A DNA stretch of 11,088 bases from contig JACIYQ010000313.1 in NCBI GenBank assembly GCA_014359855.1, forward strand, positions 1 through 11,088, given 5' to 3'. The DNA comes from Parvibaculum sp. (lineage in GTDB: Bacteria; Pseudomonadota; Alphaproteobacteria; Parvibaculales; Parvibaculaceae). Made by a program: the position numbers and the translations under genes. The notes under the pieces were generated by a model. It saw only the letters and a program-made list of their open reading frames with translations, ran no database searches and was not told where the DNA came from. Below are positions 1 through 6,957 of this stretch, piece after piece; the stretch's first letter is position 1, and every line of letters starts with the position of its first letter.

Positions 1-12
1 CAAAACCCAAAG

Positions 13-109
13 CCGTCATGGCCCGCGTTATGCGGGCCATCCACGTCTTTGCGGCACGGAAGGCAGGAAAGAAAGACGTGGATGAACCGGACAAGCCGGG
101 TCATGACGG
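13..109. repeat. REP/BIME-like inverted repeat pair
   Basis: The arms 13-50 and 72-109 are imperfect reverse complements separated by a 21-bp spacer. The inner 12 bp (ATCCACGTCTTT at 39-50 against AAAGACGTGGAT at 72-83) match perfectly, and the outer ends (CCGTCATG against CATGACGG) also match. The left arm has its own hairpin, ATGGCCCGC (18-26) pairing with GCGGGCCAT (32-40) over a 5-nt loop. Two head-to-head palindromic units of this kind look like the BIME arrangement of bacterial REP elements. They could fold in RNA or DNA. No gene is visible here, and the REP-type assignment is an inference from structure. Confidence 0.6.
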
Positions 110-128
110 TTAAATTTGGGATTGAAAA

Positions 129-166
129 TTAAACCGGACAGCAGTGGCATAAAGCGGGCCATGACG
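129..166 (+). repeat. 38-bp direct repeat, copy 1
   Basis: This segment starts TTAAACCGGACAGCAG and ends AGCGGGCCATGACG. It recurs at 324-361 with one mismatch (A at 151 against T at 346). The 3' half resembles the reverse complement of the unit at 13-38, including the following CTTTGGGTTTT, so all copies belong to one intergenic repeat family. I see no reading frame with coding character in it. Confidence 0.7.
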
Positions 167-323
167 ACTTTGGGTTTTAAAACCGGCCCGGCTTTTTTGA
201 AACCGGACCCGGTCAGAACATCCGAGTGGCCCGGAAAACTCAATTTCGCAGTTCCGAGTCCAGGATGCCGACGAACGAACGTTTCTCTCGCAAAGTCAAA
301 ATCTTGGACCGCCCCGGAAAAAT

Positions 324-361
324 TTAAACCGGACAGCAGTGGCATTAAGCGGGCCATGACG
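324..361 (+). repeat. 38-bp direct repeat, copy 2
   Basis: This is the second copy of the 129-166 segment, identical except for one base and displaced by 195 bp. The DNA between the copies (167-323) holds no recognisable gene. It includes further fragments of the same vocabulary, such as AAACCGGACCCGGTC near 200-214. The copy sits just upstream of the terminator hairpin at 372-404. Confidence 0.7.
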
Positions 362-371
362 GTTTGGTGTT

Positions 372-404
372 AAAAAGGCCCGGTGATTCCGCCGGGCCTT
401 TTTT
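372..404 (-). terminator. Rho-independent terminator of aroG (bidirectional)
   Basis: A perfect 12-bp inverted repeat, AAAAAGGCCCGG (372-383) with CCGGGCCTTTTT (392-403), encloses an 8-nt loop. Its A/T ends give a U-run on either strand. It starts 17 bp past the aroG stop codon, so it should end aroG transcription on the minus strand. It could also stop plus-strand transcripts entering from the left edge. Confidence 0.88.
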
Positions 405-420
405 CGTCAGCTAACGGAGC

Positions 421-1815
421 TTACCAGGCGCCGAGGGCGAGGGCGGGCTGGGCGCGGCGGGCCTCCACCCTCTCCTTCTTCAGGCCTTCGGCGATGAGGA
501 AGGCGAGTTCAAGCGACTGGCTGGCGTTGAGGCGCGGGTCGCAATGCGTGTGGTAACGGTCGCCAAGCTCCGTCTCGGTGATCGCCTGCGCGCCGCCGAT
601 GCATTCGGTGACGTTCTGGCCGGTCATCTCGAAATGGACGCCGCCGGCATGCGTGCCCTCGGCGCGATGCACGGCCATGAAGGCCTGCACTTCGGCGAGG
701 ATGCGGTCGACCGGGCGCGTCTTGTAGCCCGACGACGCCTTGATGGTGTTGCCGTGCATCGGATCGCAGGACCAGACGACCTTCTTGCCCTCGCGCTCGA
801 TGGCGCGAATGAGCTGCGGCAGGTGCTTCTCGACATTTTCGGCGCCGAAGCGGCAGATGAGCGTGAGGCGGCCGGGCTCGTTCTTCGGGTTCAGGATATC
901 GGTGAGGCGCACAAGCTCTTCCGGGTCGAGCGAGGGGCCGCACTTCATGCCGATCGGGTTCTTGATGCCGCGCATGTATTCGACATGGCCGTGATCGGGC
1001 TGACGCGTGCGGTCGCCGATCCAGAGCATGTGGGCGGAGGTGTCGTACCAGTCGCCCGTGGTGCTATCGACGCGCGTCATCGCCTGCTCGTAACCGAGCA
1101 GCAAAGCCTCGTGGCTCGTGTAGAAGTCGGTCGTGTGAAGCTGGGGCTGCGTCTCGCCGTCGATGCCGCAGGCGCGCATGAAGTCGAGCGCCTCGGTGAT
1201 GCGGTTCGCAAGCTCCTCGTAGCGCGCACCCTCGGCGCTGTCGGCGACGAAGCCGAGATTCCAGCGGTGCACGAAATCGAGGTCGGCGTAACCGCCCTGC
1301 GCGAAGGCGCGGATGAGGTTCAGCGTCGATGCCGACTGTGAATAGGCGCGCAGCAGCCGCTCGGGATCGGGCACGCGCGATTTCTCGTCGAACTCGATGC
1401 CGTTGATGTTGTCGCCGAGATAAGACGGCAGCGTGACGCCGCCGATGGTCTCGGTGGCGGATGAACGCGGCTTGGCGAACTGGCCGGCGATGCGGCCCAC
1501 CTTCACGACCGGCGAGGCGGCGGCGAAGGTCAGGACGACCGCCATCTGCAGCAGCACACGGAATGTGTCGCGGATGTTGTCGGCGGAGAATTCGGCGAAG
1601 CTCTCGGCGCAGTCGCCACCCTGGAGCAGGAAAGCACGGCCTTCGCAGACATCGGCAAGTTCCGCCGTCAGCTTGCGGGCCTCGCCTGCAAAAACGAGCG
1701 GCGGATAGGAGCGCAGACGCGCATCAACAGCGGCCAGCGCCGCCTCATCCGGGTAAGCCGGGAGATGCTTCGCGGGCTTCGCGCGCCAGCTCTCCGGTTT
1801 CCAATTATCCGCCAT
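421..1815 (-). CDS. aroG: Class II 3-deoxy-7-phosphoheptulonate (DAHP) synthase
   Basis: This enzyme condenses phosphoenolpyruvate with erythrose 4-phosphate to DAHP, the first committed step of the shikimate pathway, in the cytoplasm. The 464-residue protein has the usual class II (plant/Mycobacterium-type) length and motifs. These are LLQGGDCAESF (63-73) with the metal-ligand Cys69, KVGRIAGQFAKPRS (105-118), GMKCGPS (289-295), CDPMHGNT (350-357) with His354, GGVHFEMTGQNVTECIGG (391-408) with Glu396, and THCDPRLN (423-430) with Asp426. Cys, His, Glu and Asp match the Mn-binding quartet known from the M. tuberculosis enzyme. The ATG at 1815 is preceded by GGAGAG (complement of 1822-1827) at a good spacing. 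The gene is followed by the terminator at 372-404 and lies 154 bp downstream of gor, so it may be separately transcribed. Any feedback inhibition cannot be read from the sequence. Symbols vary for class II enzymes (aroG, aroF, aroA-II). Confidence 0.97.
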   Translation of the reverse strand: MADNWKPESWRAKPAKHLPAYPDEAALAAVDARLRSYPPLVFAGEARKLTAELADVCEGRAFLLQGGDCAESFAEFSADNIRDTFRVLLQMAVVLTFAAASPVVKVGRIAGQFAKPRSSATETIGGVTLPSYLGDNINGIEFDEKSRVPDPERLLRAYSQSASTLNLIRAFAQGGYADLDFVHRWNLGFVADSAEGARYEELANRITEALDFMRACGIDGETQPQLHTTDFYTSHEALLLGYEQAMTRVDSTTGDWYDTSAHMLWIGDRTRQPDHGHVEYMRGIKNPIGMKCGPSLDPEELVRLTDILNPKNEPGRLTLICRFGAENVEKHLPQLIRAIEREGKKVVWSCDPMHGNTIKASSGYKTRPVDRILAEVQAFMAVHRAEGTHAGGVHFEMTGQNVTECIGGAQAITETELGDRYHTHCDPRLNASQSLELAFLIAEGLKKERVEARRAQPALALGAW

Positions 1816-1899
1816 GATCTTCTCTCCGAAACGCAGTCAAGCGCACGGATTCCGGGGCATTTTCCGGAACGCCCGCACGCCTCTCATATGGAAGGCGGA

Positions 1900-1928
1900 T
1901 ATATAGTCCACAAGGGCTCTAAAGGGAA
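1900..1928 (-). promoter_or_regulatory. Candidate aroG promoter
   Basis: On the minus strand, TTCCCT (complement of 1923-1928) and TATATA (complement of 1900-1905) are 17 bp apart in the gor-aroG gap. The -10 resembles the sigma-70 consensus, but the -35 is poor. A start near 1893 would give a leader of about 77 nt. A weak 7-bp stem (AAGGGCT 1912-1918 with AGCCCTT 1934-1940) overlaps it, so the site could instead be part of the gor 3' end. The rest of 1816-1969 shows nothing clear. Confidence 0.3.
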
Positions 1929-1969
1929 GCCTAAGCCCTTGAGCGCGCTGGACGATAGCCCGAATGAGG

Positions 1970-3352
1970 TTAATCGGCGGCCTTGATGACCGGGGCCTGC
2001 CACTTCTCCTTCATCGTGACGAGTTCCTCGGCCGCCGTCGGGTGGACGGCGATGGTGGCGTCGAACTGGGCCTTGGTGGCGCCGAGCGTCACCGCGATGC
2101 CGATCGCCTGGATGAGCTCACCGGAGGCCGCGCCCATGACGTGAACGCCGAGCACCTTGTCCGACTTCGCATCCACGATGAGCTTCATGAAGGTGCGCTC
2201 GTGGGAGCCCGAAAGCGTGTTCTTCAGGGCGCGGAAGGCGGTCTTGTAGATATCGACCTCTTCGAATTTCGCGCGCGCCTGCGTCTCGGTGAGGCCGACC
2301 GTGCCCATTTCCGGCTGCGAGAAGATCGCCGTCGGAATGATCGAATGATCGACCTTCACATCCTTGCCGCCATAGACCGTGTCGGCGAAGGCATGGCCCT
2401 CACGGATGGCGACGGGGGTCAGGTTCGCACGGTCGGTGACGTCGCCGACCGCATAGATGTTGCCGACGGAGGACTTCGAGTATTCGTCCACCACGACCTC
2501 GCCCGCTGGCCCAAGCTTTACGCCCACCTGCTCGAGCCCCAGGCCTTTCGTGTTCGGGTTGCGGCCCGTCGCATACATGACGCAGTCCGTGCGAATGACA
2601 TCGCCGCCGGTGAGCTTCAGGTGCAGCTCGCCTCCCGTCTTCTCGATGGAGACGATGTCGCTGTTCATGCGCAGGCCGATACCCTTCTTCGTCATCTCCT
2701 CGAAAAGAAGGTCGCGCAAATCGTCGTCGAAACCGCGCATGAAGAGCGGCCCGCGATAAAGCTGCATGGTCTCGACGCCCAGACCGTTGAAGATGCCGGC
2801 AAACTCGACCGCGATATAGCCGCCGCCCACGACAACGACGCGCTTCGGCAGCTCTTCCAGGTGGAAGGCTTCATTCGACGTGATCGCGTGTTCGATGCCC
2901 GGAATGCCGGGCAGGAAAGGCGTGGCGCCGACGGCGATCAGGATGCGTTCCGCCGTGACGTCGCGGCCCTGGCCCACGAGGTGGACGGTATGCGCATCCT
3001 TGAGCGTGGCGCGGCATTCGACGATTTCGACACCCGCCTTTTCAAGGTTGCGAATGTAGATGCCGTTCAACCGGTCGATTTCCTTGTCCTTGCTGGCGAC
3101 AAGCGTTTTCCAGTCGAACTTCGTTTCGCCAACCGTCCAGCCGAAGCCCGCCGCGTCCTCGAAATCGTCCGAGAAATGGCTGGCATAGACGAAGAGCTTT
3201 TTCGGGACGCAGCCGCGAATGACGCAGGTGCCGCCGACACGGTACTCCTCGGCGACGGCGACCTTCGCGCCATAGGTCGCTGCGATGCGCGCCGCGCGAA
3301 CGCCGCCGGAACCCGCGCCGATGACGAAGAGGTCGTAGTCGTATTTGGTCAT
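1970..3352 (-). CDS. gor: Glutathione-disulfide reductase
   Basis: This is a cytoplasmic FAD flavoenzyme that reduces glutathione disulfide with NADPH. The 460-residue protein has the full family architecture. An FAD-binding GAGSGG (12-17) comes first, then the redox-active disulfide GGTCVIRGCVPKK (Cys43/Cys48). The second Rossmann motif GGGYIAVEFAG (176-186) follows. Two arginines six residues apart (R200, R206 in LYRGPLFMRGFD) correspond to the NADPH 2'-phosphate ligands of E. coli Gor. The FAD motif YAVGDVTDR lies further on, and the C-terminal HPTAAEE (437-443) supplies the catalytic His437/Glu442 from the other subunit. These arginines favour glutathione reductase over NAD-dependent lipoamide dehydrogenase. 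The start at 3352 has GGGAG upstream. rpiA lies 131 bp upstream on the same strand, and the gap holds a palindromic repeat that could modulate read-through. Confidence 0.96.
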   Translation of the reverse strand: MTKYDYDLFVIGAGSGGVRAARIAATYGAKVAVAEEYRVGGTCVIRGCVPKKLFVYASHFSDDFEDAAGFGWTVGETKFDWKTLVASKDKEIDRLNGIYIRNLEKAGVEIVECRATLKDAHTVHLVGQGRDVTAERILIAVGATPFLPGIPGIEHAITSNEAFHLEELPKRVVVVGGGYIAVEFAGIFNGLGVETMQLYRGPLFMRGFDDDLRDLLFEEMTKKGIGLRMNSDIVSIEKTGGELHLKLTGGDVIRTDCVMYATGRNPNTKGLGLEQVGVKLGPAGEVVVDEYSKSSVGNIYAVGDVTDRANLTPVAIREGHAFADTVYGGKDVKVDHSIIPTAIFSQPEMGTVGLTETQARAKFEEVDIYKTAFRALKNTLSGSHERTFMKLIVDAKSDKVLGVHVMGAASGELIQAIGIAVTLGATKAQFDATIAVHPTAAEELVTMKEKWQAPVIKAAD

Positions 3353-3389
3353 CGCTCGGACTCCCGGTCTTTCCGATTCCTGGCGTCAC

Positions 3390-3464
3390 TGCCGTTTTCT
3401 AGGCGGCAATCCAGAACCGCAGTTCGCGACTGCCGCTCTGGACCCCCGGGTCAAGCCCGGGGGT
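3390..3464. repeat. Palindromic intergenic repeat element between rpiA and gor
   Basis: Three stem-loops stand in series. TGCCG (3390-3394) pairs with CGGCA (3404-3408). A compound hairpin has CCAGA (3411-3415) pairing with TCTGG (3437-3441) and inner GCAGT (3419-3423) with ACTGC (3429-3433). A perfect 9-bp stem, ACCCCCGGG (3442-3450) with CCCGGGGGT (3456-3464), closes over TCAAG. The GGGTCAAGCCCGGG core is a form I associate with dispersed palindromes in alphaproteobacterial genomes. There is no U-run, so it is not a typical terminator. It may stabilise or process the rpiA-gor transcript. Confidence 0.6.
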
Positions 3465-3483
3465 GACAACAATGTTCAAGTTG

Positions 3484-4182
3484 TCATTTCGTCTCGATGA
3501 TATCGGCACCCGAGGGTGTACCTACAATGGCGAGCGCGGCGATGCCGATAAACAATCCGTTATCGACGACGCCGGGGATACGGTTCAAGGCCGCGGCGAG
3601 GCCGTCCGGGTCCGGAATTTTGCCGAATGCGCAGTCGTAGATGAAGTTCTCGCTGTCGGTAAAGAAGGGCTCGCCATATTCGTCGGCGCGGCGGGACATC
3701 TTGCCGGAGCAGCCAAAGGCGCTGGCGACTTCCGCGATCTTGCGCGCCGTGACCGTGGCGCCGAAGGGAATGACCTCGACGGGAAGCGGAAAGACGCCAA
3801 GCGTCTCCACCAGTTTCGACGCATCGGCGATCACGATCATGCGGTCCGACGCCGTGGCGACGATCTTCTCGCGGAGCAACGCGCCACCGCCGCCCTTGAT
3901 GAGGCGGAGATTGCGGTCGAGTTCGTCCGCCCCATCGACGGTGATGTCGAGATGCGGCTCGTCGTCGAGATTGGAGAGAGGAATGCCGAGGCTCGCGGCA
4001 AGCTTGCCCGTGCGCTCCGATGTCGGCACGCCGACGACCTCAAGCCCCTGCTTCACCCTTTCGCCCAGCGCGCGAACGAAATGTTCCGCTGTCGAGCCGG
4101 TGCCGAGGCCGAGCTTCATGCCGGGCTTCACATAGTCGAGCGCGCGAATGGCCGCCGCTTTCTTCTGGTCGTCCGCATTCAT
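3484..4182 (-). CDS. rpiA: Ribose-5-phosphate isomerase A
   Basis: This enzyme interconverts ribose 5-phosphate and ribulose 5-phosphate in the non-oxidative pentose phosphate pathway. The 232 residues are close to the usual family length. Visible motifs are the phosphate-binding GLGTGSTAEHF (25-35), ITVDGADELD (80-89) with Asp83 and Asp86, and KGGGGALLREKI (96-107) with Lys96 and Glu105. These match E. coli Asp81, Asp84, Lys94 and Glu103 with a constant offset of two, so the active site looks intact. The ATG at 4182 is 3 bp after the gabD stop, which implies cotranscription and perhaps translational coupling. The only Shine-Dalgarno-like element is a weak GGGG inside the gabD end. It ends in TGA (complement of 3484-3486), followed by the palindromic element before gor. 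Confidence 0.96.
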   Translation of the reverse strand: MNADDQKKAAAIRALDYVKPGMKLGLGTGSTAEHFVRALGERVKQGLEVVGVPTSERTGKLAASLGIPLSNLDDEPHLDITVDGADELDRNLRLIKGGGGALLREKIVATASDRMIVIADASKLVETLGVFPLPVEVIPFGATVTARKIAEVASAFGCSGKMSRRADEYGEPFFTDSENFIYDCAFGKIPDPDGLAAALNRIPGVVDNGLFIGIAALAIVGTPSGADIIETK

Positions 4183-4185
4183 CGT

Positions 4186-5646
4186 TCAGAGCCCCGCCAT
4201 CGCTACATATTTCACTTCGAGAAATTCCTCGATACCCCAGGGCCCGCCTTCGCGGCCGAGCCCCGACTCCTTGAAGCCGCCAAAGGGCGCGACCTCCGTC
4301 GAGATGATGCCGGCATTGACGCCGACGAGCCCATATTCGAGCGCTTCCGCCATGCGCCAGACGCGGCCGATGTCGCGGCTGTAGAAATAGGAGGCGAGAC
4401 CGAAGGGCGTGTCGTTTGCGAGCGCAATCGCTTCCTCTTCCGTTTCGAAGCGGAAAACGGGCGCGAGCGGCCCGAAGGTTTCCTCGCGCGCGGCCTTCAT
4501 GTCCTGCTTCATGCCGACAATGACCGTCGGCTCGAAGAAGGTGCCGCCCTTCGCGTGGCGCCTGCCGCCGGTGAGGATTTTCGCGCCGCCCGCGACGGCG
4601 TCGGCGACATGCTCCTCGACCTTTTCGACCGCGGCCATTTCGATGAGCGGGCCTTGCGCGACGCCCTCCTCGAAGCCGGAACCGACCTTGAGCTGCGCGA
4701 CCTTCGCCGCGAGTTTCTCCGCGAATTCGTCGTGGACGGCGGACTGCACGAGGAAGCGATTGGTGCAGATACAGGTCTGGCCGGTGTTGCGATATTTGGA
4801 GGCGACGGCGCCTTCAACCGCGGCGTCGATATCGGCGTCGTCGAAGACGATGAAGGGTGCGTTGCCGCCGAGTTCGAGTGAAACCTTCTTCACCGTGGAC
4901 GCCGACTGCTGCATCAGCTCCTTGCCGATTTCAGTGGAGCCCGTGAAAGTGACTTTCCGCACGAGCGGGTTCGACGTCATCTCGCCGCCGATGGCACTGG
5001 CCTTGCCGGTGACGATGCTGAGCACACCATCGGGAATGCCGGCACGCCGGGCCAGCTCGGCCAGCGCAAAAGCGGAGAGCGGCGTCATGGTGGCGGGCTT
5101 GACGACCATCGTGCAACCTGCCGCGAGCGCGGGGGCGGCCTTGCGCGTGATCATGGCGGCAGGGAAATTCCACGGCGTGATGGCGGCGCAGACGCCGATG
5201 GGCTGCTTCAGCACGACGATGCGGCGGTCACTCGTGGGCGCGGGCACGATACTGCCGTATACGCGCTTCGCCTCTTCCGCATAGAATTCGATGAAGGCGG
5301 CGGCATAGGCGATTTCACCCTTCGCTTCCGCCAGCGGCTTGCCCTGCTCCGCCGTCAGGATCGCGCCCAGATCGTCCTGGTTTTCCATCATCAGGTCGAA
5401 CCAGCGGCGCAGGATGGCCGAGCGCTCCTTCGCGGGGCGCGCGGCCCATCCCTTTTGCGCCCGGGCCGCGGCCTCGATCGCCTGTCGCGTTTCGGCCGCG
5501 CCAAGCGAGGGGACAGTGGCGATCGTCTCGCCGGAAGCGGGATCCACGACATCGATCTGCGGCGCTTCCGCTCCCACCCATTTCCCATCCACGAAACAAT
5601 GGGTTCTGAGCAGCGTGCTGTCCTTGAGGCGGGTCGAAAGGGTCAT
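4186..5646 (-). CDS. gabD: NAD(P)-dependent succinate-semialdehyde dehydrogenase
   Basis: This aldehyde dehydrogenase superfamily enzyme most likely oxidises succinate semialdehyde to succinate, the last step of GABA degradation, in the cytoplasm. The 486 residues include TPWNFPAAMITRK with Asn160, KVTFTGSTEIGKEL (231-244), VSLELGGNAPFIVFDDAD with the general base Glu258, and NTGQTCICTNRFLVQ with the nucleophile Cys292. The QTCxC motif and the stretch after Glu258 closely resemble E. coli GabD, which prefers NADP. Glutarate-semialdehyde dehydrogenase is the main alternative, as sequence alone separates these poorly. I chose the ATG at 5646 because AAGGA (complement of 5653-5657) lies 7 bp upstream. 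An in-frame ATG at 5703 would add 19 unconserved-looking residues. It appears to head a gabD-rpiA-(gor) transcript. No gabT or GABA permease is in the window. Confidence 0.9.
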   Translation of the reverse strand: MTLSTRLKDSTLLRTHCFVDGKWVGAEAPQIDVVDPASGETIATVPSLGAAETRQAIEAAARAQKGWAARPAKERSAILRRWFDLMMENQDDLGAILTAEQGKPLAEAKGEIAYAAAFIEFYAEEAKRVYGSIVPAPTSDRRIVVLKQPIGVCAAITPWNFPAAMITRKAAPALAAGCTMVVKPATMTPLSAFALAELARRAGIPDGVLSIVTGKASAIGGEMTSNPLVRKVTFTGSTEIGKELMQQSASTVKKVSLELGGNAPFIVFDDADIDAAVEGAVASKYRNTGQTCICTNRFLVQSAVHDEFAEKLAAKVAQLKVGSGFEEGVAQGPLIEMAAVEKVEEHVADAVAGGAKILTGGRRHAKGGTFFEPTVIVGMKQDMKAAREETFGPLAPVFRFETEEEAIALANDTPFGLASYFYSRDIGRVWRMAEALEYGLVGVNAGIISTEVAPFGGFKESGLGREGGPWGIEEFLEVKYVAMAGL

Positions 5647-5691
5647 GAAATTTCCTTGAAAATCAGATAGATGCCAGGGTTCCTTGCTTAT

Positions 5692-5763
5692 CCCCCCCCG
5701 CACACGTCATATAGAAGTTCGGGTGGAAGCGACCATATCCCTGTTAGCACCCCCTTGTTAGCA
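5692..5763. promoter_or_regulatory. Divergent gabD / DUF2817 control region with direct repeat
   Basis: The 162-bp gap 5647-5808 must carry both divergent promoters. It contains an 8-bp direct repeat, TGTTAGCA at 5742-5749 and 5756-5763, spaced 14 bp start to start. It also has a run of eight C at 5692-5699, which lies between the gabD start and the likely promoter side. AT-rich TCATATAGAA near 5708-5717 could supply a -10 on either strand, but I cannot pair it with a good -35. The repeat may be a regulator site. This is an inference from position only. Confidence 0.3.
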
Positions 5764-5808
5764 TCCGCCGGCAGGGGACGGAAAGGGCCCGAAACAATAC
5801 GGAAACGC

Positions 5809-6954
5809 ATGAAGGCCAGCGGTTACTTCTCAGAGAGCTATACGGATGCGAGACGGCTGTTCCTTGAGGCGGCGGAGGCGGCGGGCGCGCGGGTTGCGAC
5901 CTATGAGAACGGCCATGCAAAGGGACCGGGGGACACGAGGCTTTTCATCGATACGGCATGGTTCGGCCCGGCAGATGCGGAGACCGTGCTGCTCAATACC
6001 TGCGGGACGCATGGCGCGGAGGGTTATGGCGGCTCGGCCGCGATGACGGCATGGATCCGCGAGCGCGGGACCGCGTCGCTGCCACCGGGGGTCGCCCTGC
6101 TGATGGTTCACGCGGTGAACCCCTTCGGTTTCGCCTGGGGACTGAGGGGCACGGAAAACAATGTCGACCTCAACCGTAATTTCCTCGACCACACGCAGCC
6201 GCATCCCGAGAACCCGCTCTACGAGGAGTTGCACGATATTCTGTGCCCCAACTCGCTTGCCGAGGGCGCGGTGCAGCGGATGCTGGCGGCGGGCGCCCGC
6301 TTCGTCGAACGGCACGGGCAATGGGCGCTCGAGGACGCGATCAGCCGCGGGCAGTATACGCACCCCGACGGCTATCATTTCGGCGGCACGGCGCCCGAAT
6401 GGTCGAACCTGACCATTCGAGAGATCGTCGGCCGCGAGCTTGCCCATGCGCACAAGGTCGGCTTCATCGACTGGCATTCGGGCCCGACGGGCGACGGCGA
6501 ACTTATCTATCTGTGCTATTCGGAGCCCGGCAGCGCGGGCTTCGAGCGCGCCGCGCACTGGTGGGGCCGCAACGCACTCGACCCCAAGACGGTCGACGCG
6601 ATGTGGGGCTCCAAACGGCCAACGCGGCGCGGGACGATGTTCTGGGGCATCGAGGACATGCTGGCACCGCATGCGGAGTTCGGCGGCGCGGCGGTCGAGT
6701 TTCGCTCGGCGAAGGCAAAGAATAATGCGGCGAAGGCGATGCGCGTGCCGATGCTGGAGCGGTGGCTGCGCTTCATCGGCGGCTTCGATGCGCCTGAGGC
6801 ACCCGGCTATTTCGAGGAAATCCGGGAGGACTATGCGCCGCGGCGGCACTCCTGGCAGGAAAACGTGATCGCGAACGGGCTTGCCTGCTACGAGCGCACG
6901 CTCAGCGGCCTTGGCGAGTGGGCGCGCGAGGGCGGGCTGAAGGCGGCGGACTGA
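5809..6954 (+). CDS. DUF2817 family M14-like zinc metallopeptidase
   Basis: This 381-residue protein looks like a metallocarboxypeptidase-type hydrolase of the DUF2817 family. The putative zinc ligands are His68 and Glu71 in NTCGTHGAEGYGG, with His223 in FIDWHSGPTGDGE. VDLNRNF (119-125) matches the M14 substrate-binding Asn-Arg pair. Glu297 in GGAAVEFRSAK is placed like the M14 catalytic glutamate. M14 enzymes cleave C-terminal residues or amide and acyl groups, but the substrate of this family is not known to me. No signal peptide or membrane segment is apparent, so it is likely cytoplasmic. I chose the ATG at 5809. The frame stays open back to an ATG at 5671, but those 46 extra residues are rich in Ser, Pro and Arg and overlap the gabD promoter region. 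The ribosome site (ACGGAAA) is weak. The gene is divergent from gabD, with gph 114 bp downstream. Confidence 0.85.
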   Translation: MKASGYFSESYTDARRLFLEAAEAAGARVATYENGHAKGPGDTRLFIDTAWFGPADAETVLLNTCGTHGAEGYGGSAAMTAWIRERGTASLPPGVALLMVHAVNPFGFAWGLRGTENNVDLNRNFLDHTQPHPENPLYEELHDILCPNSLAEGAVQRMLAAGARFVERHGQWALEDAISRGQYTHPDGYHFGGTAPEWSNLTIREIVGRELAHAHKVGFIDWHSGPTGDGELIYLCYSEPGSAGFERAAHWWGRNALDPKTVDAMWGSKRPTRRGTMFWGIEDMLAPHAEFGGAAVEFRSAKAKNNAAKAMRVPMLERWLRFIGGFDAPEAPGYFEEIREDYAPRRHSWQENVIANGLACYERTLSGLGEWAREGGLKAAD

Positions 6955-6957
6955 ACC

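Noticed and set aside
178..200. Second terminator in AAAACCGGCCCGGCTTTTTT
   Set aside because: The arms overlap with essentially no loop and include a mismatch, so a stable hairpin before the T-run is not possible.
28..373. Open frames of 85-109 codons on both strands through the repeat cluster
   Set aside because: They run through palindromic repeats, contain repeated peptide blocks copied from the DNA repeats, and have no ribosome site or protein-like conservation pattern.
1..420. CRISPR array
   Set aside because: Only two direct copies exist, spaced 195 bp apart, with no regular spacers and no cas genes.
1964..3466. 500-codon open frame on the plus strand opposite gor
   Set aside because: gor is unmistakable with all catalytic motifs. 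The opposite frame is Arg/Asp/Ala-rich, a usual product of GC-biased third positions in the real gene.
3463..4881. 472-codon open frame on the plus strand opposite rpiA and part of gabD
   Set aside because: It spans two well-supported minus-strand genes and their junction and has no recognisable motif.
5671..5808. Upstream extension of the DUF2817 protein to the ATG at 5671
   Set aside because: The extra 46 residues are low in hydrophobic content, lack a signal peptide, and would cover the gabD leader and shared promoter region.
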